Positions 1 to 7,372 of a DNA stretch of 64,000 nucleotides are shown piece after piece (the stretch's first letter is position 1; each line of letters starts with the position of its first letter). The notes beneath the pieces were generated by a model. The model did not search any database. It was not told the DNA's origin and worked only from the letters and a program-made list of their open reading frames with translations. Location of the stretch: assembly GCA_027451525.1 (NCBI GenBank), contig DAIDJF010000012.1, positions 30,222-94,221 on the forward strand, read 5' to 3'. Both the position numbers and the translations under genes were made by a program. Source of the stretch: Ktedonobacterales bacterium (GTDB lineage Bacteria > Chloroflexota > Ktedonobacteria > Ktedonobacterales > Ktedonobacteraceae).

Positions 1-1603
1 TGACAATACCAAAATCATAGAGCGATGAAGCCAGCAACCCTTTATAGACCTCACCGTCGGCCTGCATCCATTTCGCGTGGTCCTCAATATAGCTTGCCTT
101 ACTCGGATGGCGGTATGTGGTGTTATAGAGTGCGACGGGTTCCTCTTTATAGATGAGTTCGAGGAGCGATGGAATGCTATACCAGCGTCCTGGCTGGCAT
201 TGGCGCAGATATTTGAGGAGGAGCGCGCGTCCCTGTTTAGGCGTCCAGGCATAGGTATCCCAGACGTTGTAGGCCCGCTGAAAATATTCGCCATAGAGGT
301 CTAGCCAGATGGTACTGTCCTGCCACTGTTGGAGTAGCATTTGTGTCTGCTCTTGTAGTGTTAAGCTGGTCCAGGTATCTATCGTAACGCTTACTTCGTA
401 TGTCGGTTTCATATCCTGCAATGGCGGGGGTGGACAGTGAATGAGTTCTAATTCGCTGGCAAATGCGAACAACATATCGATGTAGTGGTTCTCTCCATCA
501 TATTGGTAGCGCGGAAGCGCGCGCAAGGCGGACTGAATTTTCTGCGCGAAGCGTTTATGCAAGCGACCCGCTTGTGTTGGTTGCAGTGCTTGCTGATACG
601 TTGCGCTGATAATAGTGACCAGATCATATTGCACCTTTGGCTCGCCGGGTCTAACAATCGGCGGCTCGTCGATTGTCTGCAGGCGCGCAGGTGGAGGCTC
701 TCTAAAGGCATCCTCCAGTGCCGCACAGAGGATGGGGTGAAGATTAGCGGGTACAAAGAGAGCCCGTTTCCCCGTTTTGAGCATGCAATCGAAGGCCAGT
801 CCTTGCGTGGTGAGCGCGATGATGAGTGTGAAGAGATTTGTGTCATCATATTTGGTATGCTGGCGCACATCATCCATGCTGGCCTGTCGGCCCTGTGTAT
901 AAAACCACTGGAGGAAATCACGTATTTCGGGCGAAAGGCGTTGAATAGCAGTGATAATGGTAGCAGGACGCATAAATTCACTGGCAATGAGTTGGCGCAT
1001 TGTGGCGAGAGGAATGTACGATGAGCTGTAGGGAGTGTAGGCATGAGGATCAAAGAAATTATTAGCGGTTATGATATGTGAGAGTGGAGCAGACTGCAAG
1101 GTGGCGAGCAGTTCAGCGTGCGTCATATCAACAGGGCTGGTGGTGCTTGCGAAGATTTCACGGCCTGTTTCATAGCCTTGGATGACCAGTGGTTTATACG
1201 GAAAGATAAAGGGTGTTGGCGTGGCTTTTTTGTTGGTGCGTGTTATCTTGCTTAAATCCTCGCGTATCTCTTCATAGATTAAGGCGTAGCTGATGAGCTT
1301 ATTGAACGCAACCTCATAACGCTCAGCCGACAGGTTGACCTTATCTTGAAGTTTTGCCCCTTCTATACCATTGCGATTGTGCGGTTTCAGGAGGGCGTAG
1401 AATAGTTCGCGCTCATCCTCTGTGAGATGTTCCCAGACGAAGCGCAGGGCGACGGGATTATTCGTCAGCTCCGAAATGCGCGTAATATGAATTTTCGCGG
1501 GATGATGCTGATCGTCTGCTTCTTTGCTTAATCCCCAGAGACGATAAATCTGACGAAGCTGCTCGTCAGTGCATGTATCCAATAATTCTTCTAAACTTTT
1601 CAA
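1..1603 (-). CDS. N-terminal part of a large unidentified protein, possibly helicase-associated (runs off the left edge)
   Basis: The minus strand is open without a stop from a TTG at 1603 to the left edge, giving about 534 residues. It starts just behind ispH, whose stop lies 8 bp upstream, with GGAG overlapping that stop as a possible ribosome binding site. The N-terminus (LKSLEELLDTCTDEQLRQIY) and the alternating helical text after it, such as EDERELFYALLKPHN, recall the winged-helix N-terminal region of XPB-like and 'helicase-associated domain' proteins of Actinobacteria and Chloroflexota. No Walker motif lies in the visible part, so helicase activity cannot be claimed. Codon use looks normal and the frame is unbroken, so I take it as a real gene, co-transcribed with ispH. 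The function is unknown and the C-terminus is outside the window. Confidence 0.75.
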   Translation of the reverse strand, partial: MKSLEELLDTCTDEQLRQIYRLWGLSKEADDQHHPAKIHITRISELTNNPVALRFVWEHLTEDERELFYALLKPHNRNGIEGAKLQDKVNLSAERYEVAFNKLISYALIYEEIREDLSKITRTNKKATPTPFIFPYKPLVIQGYETGREIFASTTSPVDMTHAELLATLQSAPLSHIITANNFFDPHAYTPYSSSYIPLATMRQLIASEFMRPATIITAIQRLSPEIRDFLQWFYTQGRQASMDDVRQHTKYDDTNLFTLIIALTTQGLAFDCMLKTGKRALFVPANLHPILCAALEDAFREPPPARLQTIDEPPIVRPGEPKVQYDLVTIISATYQQALQPTQAGRLHKRFAQKIQSALRALPRYQYDGENHYIDMLFAFASELELIHCPPPPLQDMKPTYEVSVTIDTWTSLTLQEQTQMLLQQWQDSTIWLDLYGEYFQRAYNVWDTYAWTPKQGRALLLKYLRQCQPGRWYSIPSLLELIYKEEPVALYNTTYRHPSKASYIEDHAKWMQADGEVYKGLLASSLYDFGIV

Positions 1604-1610
1604 CGCTTTA

Positions 1611-2516
1611 TTACTCCGTTGAGGTGGCTGTTTCCGTTTCTAACTGATATTGTTCGAGAAAGCGGATAACCTCGCGTGTTAATTGACTAGGGGTTGAGGC
1701 CCCTGCTGTGACTGCGATGCGCTTCTTGCCATGAAGCCACGCTGTTTGTAGCTGTGAGAGGTCTTCGATACGCACAGCAGGAACGCCCGCCAGTTCCTCT
1801 GAGACCTGTACGAGTCGGTTTGTATTGTTGCTTTTGGGATCACCCACCACAATCGTTAAATCAGCCCCTTTAGCTTGTGCCACGACGGCCTCTTGACGAT
1901 TCTGCGTAGCCGCGCAGATGTCAATGTGCACCTCGGCCTGTGGATAGCGCGTTTTAATATACTGCACAACGCGATGTGTATCCCATTGTGAAAGCGTGGT
2001 CTGGGTGGAGACCGCTAATTTGCGCTGCTGCTCGGAGGAGAGCGTAAGGGCATCGACATCAGCCTCGGTTTCGATCAGACTGATATGCCCTGGGACCTCG
2101 CCCATGACCCCTTCCGGCTCTGGATGACCCTTTTTGCCGATATAGAGAATGTAATAGCCTTGCGTTACCAGTTTGCGCACAAGATCATGCGTGACTGTCA
2201 CATCGGGACAGGTAGCGTCGATGCAGTAAAGGCCGCGTTCCTGCGCTCGCTGTTTGACCAGAGGAGCGACGCCGTGCGCGGTAAAAATCACGGTTCCCTC
2301 TGTGACCTGCTCTAGAATACTTACGCGGTCGGGACCATCCAACGTGATAATACCAAGCTGGCTAAGCTCGTCAATCGCGTGTCGGTTATGAATAATCTGA
2401 CCGATAATATGAATAGGGCGCGGGAGACTTGGATCTTTGGCAGCCTTGCGCGCAGCCGTTAATGCGTCAACAACGCCGTAGCAGTAGCCACGGGGAGAGA
2501 TTTTGATTACTTCCAT
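1611..2516 (-). CDS. ispH: 4-hydroxy-3-methylbut-2-enyl diphosphate reductase IspH
   Basis: IspH catalyses the last step of the MEP isoprenoid pathway, making IPP and DMAPP from HMBPP with a 4Fe-4S cluster. The protein is 301 residues, normal for the family. The three cluster cysteines are visible: C12 in SPRGYCYGV, the second in the DATCPDVT stretch, and the third in DICAATQNRQ. The family motifs HNxxxIxxL and the late SNNTNRL substrate loop are also present. I chose the ATG at 2516 because MEVIKISPRGYCYG is the family start. The open frame extends 16 codons further, without a good ribosome binding site at either start. It follows the HemA-like gene by 90 bp and precedes the 1603 gene, so the three probably form one operon. 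Confidence 0.95.
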   Translation of the reverse strand: MEVIKISPRGYCYGVVDALTAARKAAKDPSLPRPIHIIGQIIHNRHAIDELSQLGIITLDGPDRVSILEQVTEGTVIFTAHGVAPLVKQRAQERGLYCIDATCPDVTVTHDLVRKLVTQGYYILYIGKKGHPEPEGVMGEVPGHISLIETEADVDALTLSSEQQRKLAVSTQTTLSQWDTHRVVQYIKTRYPQAEVHIDICAATQNRQEAVVAQAKGADLTIVVGDPKSNNTNRLVQVSEELAGVPAVRIEDLSQLQTAWLHGKKRIAVTAGASTPSQLTREVIRFLEQYQLETETATSTE

Positions 2517-2606
2517 TGTTTTCTCTTTATATGTCAAGACCGGATCTATCTCCATAGCGTACATTTCTATGAGGAGACGGGTTTCTATCCGAGTATATCA
2601 CATCTT

Positions 2607-3041
2607 TCAAGATGCCTGTCTTGCCTGACGCTTCGCCAGAATATGGCGCAGGTCCTCAGGGGTATACAGGCATACGGCTGGTAAGAGTCCAGCTAACTCT
2701 TCCACCGAATTAGAGCATGCCAGATCAAAGATGACCAACGGCGTACGCCGTCTGTCACATCCTCTGGCAACCGTTGCTGCCGTGAGCATGGGAAAGACAC
2801 ACCCCTCTGGTGTCTTGCGCAACGGTTTGGGCATACTGATGAGCAGGTGTATGGATGGTAAAAGCGGCGAAACATGCGTTGGTGTCTCTTCTTGATACAC
2901 TTGTTTCATGCCTGCTGCATAAAGCAGAGAGGCATATGATCGTCGTTGCTCTTCAGGTCCAATCAATAGGGCTGAACGACCGTACAGACCGCCCAGGCAT
3001 GCATCTGCAATAGATACAACCTGTGGTGCGATGTACCGCAT
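2607..3041 (-). CDS. Short stand-alone HemA-like (glutamyl-tRNA reductase) dehydrogenase-domain protein
   Basis: This 144-residue protein resembles only the NAD(P)-binding middle domain of glutamyl-tRNA reductase. The N-terminal SIADACLGGLYGRSALLIG stretch mimics the domain entry helix and strand. The late PLVIFDLACSNSVEELAGLL followed by VCLYTPEDL matches the HemA strand that normally reads PLFIIDIAVPRDIDP and then YDIDDL. The catalytic Cys domain and the C-terminal dimerisation helix of GluTR (usually about 430 residues) are missing, and the GxGxxG loop is changed to IGPEEQR. It therefore probably cannot reduce Glu-tRNA and may be a relic or a regulatory or binding form. The start has a strong AGAGGAG site 7 bp upstream. 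It leads the ispH operon. The family assignment is moderate. Confidence 0.6.
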   Translation of the reverse strand: MRYIAPQVVSIADACLGGLYGRSALLIGPEEQRRSYASLLYAAGMKQVYQEETPTHVSPLLPSIHLLISMPKPLRKTPEGCVFPMLTAATVARGCDRRRTPLVIFDLACSNSVEELAGLLPAVCLYTPEDLRHILAKRQARQAS

Positions 3042-3076
3042 TCATCTTCTCCTCTACCACAATAGGAAACAGTCGG

Positions 3077-3124
3077 TGCCTGTATAACAGGCATTCATTA
3101 TCATACTATAGCAAATGCTGTCGA
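3077..3124 (-). promoter_or_regulatory. Promoter and palindromic operator candidate for the HemA-like/ispH operon
   Basis: On the minus strand a -35 TCGACA (3124-3119) and a -10 GATAAT (3102-3097) are 16 bp apart. Start-proximal to them lies a perfect 7-3-7 palindrome, TGCCTGT-ATA-ACAGGCA (3077-3093), that would cover the transcription start. This placement is typical of a repressor site. The regulator is unknown. Confidence 0.4.
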
Positions 3125-3686
3125 TACTATTGTAGAGCCATCCCTATTCTGGTTCTGCCTCTGGCAGATACAACGAAAAATGTGCAGATATCTTACTTTT
3201 TCAAGAGATTCCCTACTTTTGGGGGGTAGATATCTAGAAAAAGGAGGTGTTTCATGCTATACTTTGGCTTATGAATGGTGGGTCTAAAGGGTGATGTTCT
3301 TCATAACGGCATGAAGCATCGTTTCTGGCAGAAAGAAAGGTGGAGAGGGCATGCAAGGAGAAAAACTTCGTACAATCCCTCTGTCAATGTGCTTCATAAC
3401 ATTGCAATGTGTCATTGCTTTACCATTGTTCTGCCGTTGCTTTGTATACCATAACAATGCAGTATCACTGATGTTCAGCAGTCTTTAGCTGAAAAAAAGT
3501 TTTTGTCATATCTTCAGGTAGAAGAAGTTCTTGGCGTGCAGGAACGATTTGTACCTGTACACCATTGCTTTTCCCTTGGTATTATGAAAATGGACAAGAA
3601 CGACTCCGATAGAAGCTAAAGTATTTGTTGGTCAGTTCTCTTGAGTGTAGGGCAGTGTATTTGATCCTCAGTGAAAGGTCACGATC
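3103..3686. other. Long AT-rich intergenic region with only weak coding signals
   Basis: No convincing gene lies between the HemA-like gene and the receiver gene. A GATATC pair brackets an A/T-rich block at about 3184-3232. An AAGGAGGTG site near 3242 precedes a six-codon frame (3254-3274) that overlaps another seven-codon frame. At 3351-3488 an ATG behind GGAGAGGG opens a 45-residue frame, listed separately. The block at 3410-3470 is rich in CATTG repeats. It probably holds the promoter and leader of the receiver gene. Confidence 0.5.
3351..3488 (+). CDS. Possible 45-residue hydrophobic small protein
   Basis: An ATG at 3351 is preceded by AAGGTGGAGAGGG and opens 45 codons ending in TAG. The predicted peptide starts MQGEKLRTIPLSMCFITLQC and has a hydrophobic middle with four cysteines, so it could span the membrane once. 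There is no homology I recognise. It sits in the leader of the receiver gene and could equally be chance. Only ribosome profiling or conservation would settle it. Confidence 0.2.
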   Translation: MQGEKLRTIPLSMCFITLQCVIALPLFCRCFVYHNNAVSLMFSSL

Positions 3687-4097
3687 ATGGTAAGGATACT
3701 GATTGTAGATGATGATAAGGCTATTCGCGAAATGGGACGTATGATGTTTGAGTATGCTGGCTATGAGGTGGTGGAGGCAAAGAACGGTATGGAGGCATTG
3801 CGCATCCTGCGGACCTCTTCCGAGCAATTTATTGTGCTGCTTGATCTGCTGATGCCAACAATGAATGGACTGGATATGTTACAGTGTGTGCTGGCTGAGC
3901 CTACTTTGTCAAAGCGGCATGGTTATGTGTTGGTAACAGCAAGCCGGGATATATCGATGTTTATGAGTGAGAGGATAAACAAGACACTCACATTTGCTCT
4001 CATGAGTAAACCCTTTGAGATGGATGCGATTTTAGCTCTTGTCGGGGATATAGTGCAGCGTATCGTGCCATTAGAAACGGCGGTAGCATACTGTTAG
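3687..4097 (+). CDS. Single-domain response regulator (CheY-like receiver)
   Basis: This 136-residue protein is a lone receiver domain without an output domain. It has the acidic DDD pocket (residues 8-10), the phosphoacceptor D53 in LLDLLMP, the switch Thr in VTAS and the conserved Lys in SKPF, so phosphorylation should work. The stretch between the Thr and Lys (RDISMFMSERINKTLTFALM) is longer and more polar than usual. No histidine kinase is adjacent; the nearest is the 8913 gene. AAAGG lies 9 bp before the ATG. The partner is unknown; it could serve a phosphorelay or protein-protein switch. Confidence 0.85.
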   Translation: MVRILIVDDDKAIREMGRMMFEYAGYEVVEAKNGMEALRILRTSSEQFIVLLDLLMPTMNGLDMLQCVLAEPTLSKRHGYVLVTASRDISMFMSERINKTLTFALMSKPFEMDAILALVGDIVQRIVPLETAVAYC

Positions 4098-4267
4098 CCT
4101 CTGGGAATTGCCAATTCTTCTTTCTTTTTATGCAGCGTATTGTGGCAAGGAAGACACAGGTACGCTGCTATTTTTTTGTGCCGATTGCCACTTTGGGGAC
4201 GTAAAAAAAGAAAAGGAAAGAAGGTAGAAGCAATAGCAGTAGCTAAATTGAAAGGAAGTCTTGCTGT

Positions 4268-4945
4268 ATGTGTGGTCGCTATACATTAACTGTTGATATG
4301 GAGCAGGTGGCGCGCACGTTTCATACGACGCCAGTCTCCCAAAACACGGTAGCGGAGAGTGGACATCGCTATAATATTGCCCCGACGCAGCAGGTAGTGA
4401 CGGTTACAAGGGAAGGCCAAGAAGAGCAGCGGCAGTTGGCTCTGATGCGTTGGGGCTTGGTTCCCTCGTGGGCTAAGGACGAGACGATTGGGGCGAAGAT
4501 GATCAATGCGCGGGCCGAGACGTTAGCAGAGAAACCGAGTTTTAAGCGGTTATTGCGTTCACGTCGTTGCCTGATTGTTGCCGATGGTTTTTACGAATGG
4601 AAGCAAGAGGCTCATGGGAAGGTTCCCATGTATATCACGCTGAAAACGGGCGCGCTCTTTGCCTTTGCTGGTTTGTGGGATGAATGGAAGCATCCCTCTG
4701 GCGACTTCTGGCGTACCTGCACGATTATTACCACCAATGCAAATCCGCTTGTCGCGTCTATTCATGACCGAATGCCTGTGATCTTAGCGCTCGATGCCTG
4801 TACGACATGGCTAAGTGGGCAGATGCATGATGAGCAGACCTTGCAGTCGTTGCTCGTTCCCTATCCAGCAGAGGAGATGGCGACGCGCCCTGTTTCCAAA
4901 CTGGTCAATAACCCGCGCTATGACAGTGCTGAGCTAATTGCTTAG
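4268..4945 (+). CDS. SRAP-family abasic-site DNA-protein crosslinking protein (YedK/HMCES-like)
   Basis: This 225-residue SOS response-associated peptidase (SRAP) domain protein covers the whole length. After Met removal Cys2 (MCGRYTL) becomes the N-terminal nucleophile that forms a thiazolidine with abasic sites in single-stranded DNA. Other active-site marks are present: NIAPTQ with its Asn and Pro, NARAE with the Glu, FYEWK and the late SIHDRMPVIL His. In E. coli and human the family shields abasic sites at forks. AAAGGAAG lies about 9 bp upstream. The gene converges on bioY with a 4-bp overlap of the 3' ends. No LexA box is visible in front of it, despite the family name. Confidence 0.95.
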   Translation: MCGRYTLTVDMEQVARTFHTTPVSQNTVAESGHRYNIAPTQQVVTVTREGQEEQRQLALMRWGLVPSWAKDETIGAKMINARAETLAEKPSFKRLLRSRRCLIVADGFYEWKQEAHGKVPMYITLKTGALFAFAGLWDEWKHPSGDFWRTCTIITTNANPLVASIHDRMPVILALDACTTWLSGQMHDEQTLQSLLVPYPAEEMATRPVSKLVNNPRYDSAELIA

Positions 4946-5550
4946 CGCATGGTGGCTGAGAAGCGGCGTAGAATTTGCCAGAGTGAAGGCAAGAGGGCAG
5001 CGGCGATGACCACTTTGACCAGATCACCCGCGATAAACGGTAACATGCCCTCAATGATTGCCTGCATCAGGCTGAGATGGTAGGCAACGGCAAGCCAGGA
5101 CACGCCAATCACGTAGATGATAAGGATACCGGGCAGCATTGCCAGCGTAGAGGTCAGGAAGCGGCGATCCAGTCCCCGTTCACAGAGCCATCCGACTACA
5201 AAACAGGCGATGGGATATGACCAGAGATAGCCTGCACTTGGACCGAGCAGGTAAAGCAGACCGCCGCCTTTTGCGAAGACTGGCAGCCCCGTCGCCCCCT
5301 CGATGAGGTAGAGCAGAGCCGCGAGGGCACCGCGCTTGCTGCCGAGTGCCGCGCCAATCAGCACAACCGCGAGTGGTTGCAGCGTGAACGGAATTGGCGT
5401 AAATGGGAGCGGAATGCTCACGTGCGCGGAGAGCGCGAACAGAATGCTGCTGCCAACGACTAACAGGCTATCGCGCAGTAGAGCGGCACGCCGTGAGAGA
5501 CGTGCTGGGACAAGATAATCGGCCAGTGTTGTACCAGGGGCAATTGCCAT
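4942..5550 (-). CDS. bioY: Biotin transporter BioY (ECF-type S component)
   Basis: BioY is the substrate-binding membrane subunit for biotin uptake, working alone or with an ECF energising module (EcfAAT), which is not in this window. The 202 residues form about six hydrophobic helices. Family marks include SIPLPFTPIPFTLQPLAV after the first helix, the GxxxG-type LGSKRGALAALLYLIEGATG and the GPSAGYLWSYP motif that lines the biotin site. The ATG is preceded by AGGAG with 7-bp spacing. It has its own promoter with a palindrome at the start site, as expected for a biotin-repressed gene. Biotin is the cofactor of acyl-CoA carboxylases elsewhere in the genome. Confidence 0.95.
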   Translation of the reverse strand: MAIAPGTTLADYLVPARLSRRAALLRDSLLVVGSSILFALSAHVSIPLPFTPIPFTLQPLAVVLIGAALGSKRGALAALLYLIEGATGLPVFAKGGGLLYLLGPSAGYLWSYPIACFVVGWLCERGLDRRFLTSTLAMLPGILIIYVIGVSWLAVAYHLSLMQAIIEGMLPFIAGDLVKVVIAAALLPSLWQILRRFSATMR

Positions 5551-5579
5551 GAAATAACTCCTTTACTGTATACCTTGTT

Positions 5580-5614
5580 GTGAGATGAGATAAATTCTCA
5601 CGACATCTATTATA
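5580..5614 (-). promoter_or_regulatory. bioY promoter (-10 TATAAT) with a GTGAGA-N10-TCTCAC operator candidate
   Basis: On the minus strand a perfect TATAAT sits at 5614-5609. Directly after it, at the expected transcription start, lies the inverted repeat GTGAGA-N10-TCTCAC (5580-5601). Inside it is a second palindrome, TGAGA-TAAAT-TCTCA. This does not look like the BirA box of Firmicutes or the BioR site of Alphaproteobacteria. By position it is a candidate biotin-responsive repressor site. Confidence 0.4.
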
Positions 5615-5757
5615 TCCAATTAGCTTGCTCTTTGCTTCATAACCTTGCTTGCCAGAGCAGGCAACGTGACGATGTCTTCGTGTGGAAGAACGTGATATTA
5701 TATGCAGAAAGGTGCTATTGAACGCGCACTACTCACGTATAAGGTCAGGACGATGAC

Positions 5758-6819
5758 ATGGAACCACGGCAGTCGGAAGATGTAAATCTGTTTGTGCCAT
5801 TGGCTGTACAGAAGCTAGCCCATGCGTATCATTTGGGAGATGTACAAGCAATTTATGCACAACAACGTCCTACTGTATTTCATCGCGTAAGTGGCTTATT
5901 TTGTATCGTCATTGGTCTATGTATTCTGCTCGTCTACTTTCTGACCTATACGCAGTTTTTTATTGCATGGCCTCTCTGGCAATCCTTGCTTGTGCCACTG
6001 GTAGGTGCTGGCTGGTTGCTGTTTGGCATATGGGTTTTTGCGACGACGTTACGACCGCTTCTCAGCGTTTTTGTCTATCCTGATGGTATGATCTATGCTC
6101 TGCGCAAACGCACGCTTATCCGTTGGGAGCAGATCACAAAACTTTGGAAAGAGGTGCGCATCGATGATGACAGCAATGTTTTTCACACTTACCGTCTCCA
6201 ATTGGTTGACAGAAGTCAATATATATTGCCCCCTGATCTCTCCGAAAATGAACAATTAGGGCAGCTGCTGGAGCAGATTACCACGCCCCGCCTGTATCCC
6301 CTGGCACTTATGGCCTTTCATGCTGGACGGCCCGTCACATTTGACGCCTTAACCGTAGAGAAACAGGGCATTCGCGTCCAGAAACGCCTGCTGCCCTGGA
6401 AGGAAGTGGCGCATATCAGCATTGATGATCTCCATACGGTAGTTTTCAAAAAACATGACGCGCGTCCCTGGGCCTCGCTGCAGACTGCGACAATCTCTAA
6501 TATAGGCGTATTAAAGGATATGATTGATTATATGCGTTACATGCTGGCGCGCGATATGCCCGCGACCGCGTACGCGCTCTATCGCGCAGGCGTTGTCCTG
6601 GATTTTGGGGCGTTGCGCGTGAGTCGGCAAGGCGTACTACTGGAGAATGGGGTGCGTCTGCCATGGAAAGATATTGCGAGTATCAACGCGGGTGAGAGTG
6701 AGGTCATTATTCGCCGTCGGGGGCAACTTCCCGAATGGCTGGCTGTCTCAAATGCGACCTTGAATGACCTCCCAGTTTTACGTGACCTCCTGCTCACGCT
6801 TGCGCGTTATCAACGCTGA
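5758..6819 (+). CDS. DUF6585-like membrane protein with three PH-like repeats
   Basis: This 353-residue protein begins with a soluble stretch, has two membrane helices (about residues 45-67 and 75-97) and a long cytosolic part. Three related segments follow: YPDGMIYALRKRTLIRWEQI, VEKQGIRVQKRLLPWKEVAHI and VSRQGVLLENGVRLPWKDIASI. Each has a beta hairpin ending in RW/PWK-x-I, as in bacterial PH-like domains. This is the layout of DUF6585 proteins, common and uncharacterised in Ktedonobacteria. The ATG follows AGGACGATGAC. It is divergent from bioY and shares its intergenic region. Function unknown; membrane-surface sensing or scaffolding is only a guess. Confidence 0.7.
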   Translation: MEPRQSEDVNLFVPLAVQKLAHAYHLGDVQAIYAQQRPTVFHRVSGLFCIVIGLCILLVYFLTYTQFFIAWPLWQSLLVPLVGAGWLLFGIWVFATTLRPLLSVFVYPDGMIYALRKRTLIRWEQITKLWKEVRIDDDSNVFHTYRLQLVDRSQYILPPDLSENEQLGQLLEQITTPRLYPLALMAFHAGRPVTFDALTVEKQGIRVQKRLLPWKEVAHISIDDLHTVVFKKHDARPWASLQTATISNIGVLKDMIDYMRYMLARDMPATAYALYRAGVVLDFGALRVSRQGVLLENGVRLPWKDIASINAGESEVIIRRRGQLPEWLAVSNATLNDLPVLRDLLLTLARYQR

Positions 6820-6913
6820 GCCTGTTGAGGTAATACATGTAGCATATCATTGTAGAAGTGACATTCGTAGTCGTCCGTTCTTCTTTTATGCTCAACAGCG
6901 ATTGCAACTTGTA

Positions 6914-6927
6914 CGAACACTCGTTCG
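6914..6927. promoter_or_regulatory. LexA (DinR-type SOS) box candidate
   Basis: CGAAC-ACTC-GTTCG is a perfect match to the Gram-positive LexA core CGAAC-N4-GTTCG. It is symmetrical over 18 bp (TACGAAC-ACTC-GTTCGTA, 6912-6929). It lies 36 bp upstream of the 6964 start codon. It suggests damage-inducible expression of that membrane protein. Confidence 0.5.
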
Positions 6928-6963
6928 TAGAAGAGATAAGACTGTGAAATAAAGGAAGGTAGT

Positions 6964-7320
6964 ATGCAGCAACAGACACCATTATCAGAACAAGCGGCTT
7001 ATCCCAAACGCCTGAATCTCTTGTTTCATTTTTTAAAAACGGGCCGCTTGCTGTGGGCCTTGTTAAAAGATGGGCGCATTACACTGATACAGAAAATCCT
7101 GTTTCTTGGCTCGATTGTTATGCTGTTAGTGCTGTTATTCTTCCCGGATGTATTGGGAGAGTTTGTTACAAGCACAGTTTTGCCTGTGTTAGGGACAGTA
7201 TTAGGTATTCCGCTGGATGCTGGTTTCGATTGGATGGCATTTGCGCTGGTGGTTGTCAACTTACTGCATGTGTTTCCTGCTTCGATTGTAGCCGAACATT
7301 ATCAAGCCATTTTCGGCTAA
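6964..7320 (+). CDS. Small membrane protein, YkvA/DUF1232-like
   Basis: This 118-residue protein starts with a basic amphipathic stretch and the signature LLWALLKDGRITLIQKIL, which resembles the LLRDPRVPLWQK entry of DUF1232 (YkvA) proteins. Two hydrophobic helices follow, at about residues 46-62 and 88-105. The usual SPIDLIPD motif of DUF1232 is replaced by FFPDVLGEF, so membership is tentative. The start ATG follows AAAGGAAGGTAGT, a good ribosome binding site. A LexA-type box lies just upstream, and a strong bidirectional terminator follows, so it is a single-gene unit. A membrane protein under SOS control could slow division or alter permeability, but that is inference. Confidence 0.65.
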   Translation: MQQQTPLSEQAAYPKRLNLLFHFLKTGRLLWALLKDGRITLIQKILFLGSIVMLLVLLFFPDVLGEFVTSTVLPVLGTVLGIPLDAGFDWMAFALVVVNLLHVFPASIVAEHYQAIFG

Positions 7321-7322
7321 AA

Positions 7323-7355
7323 AAAATAGGGTGACCTCGATGGTCACCCTATTTT
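7323..7355. terminator. Bidirectional terminator between convergent genes
   Basis: A 14-bp perfect stem, AAAATAGGGTGACC (7323-7336) with its complement at 7342-7355, closes a 5-base loop. It has A-runs on one side and T-runs on the other, so it can end the 6964 gene (plus) and the 7373 gene (minus). Confidence 0.9.
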
Positions 7356-7372
7356 GTCGCAAATAAACGTGG

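Noticed and set aside
448..1053. 201-residue frame on the minus strand and its 179-residue counterpart on the plus strand (485-1024)
   Set aside because: Both overlap the better, unbroken minus-strand frame that runs from 1603 off the left edge; low complexity and Ser/Arg/Cys-rich text mark them as shadows.
4098..4267. LexA box before the SRAP gene
   Set aside because: Despite the name SOS response-associated peptidase, no CGAAC-N4-GTTCG site is present in this interval.
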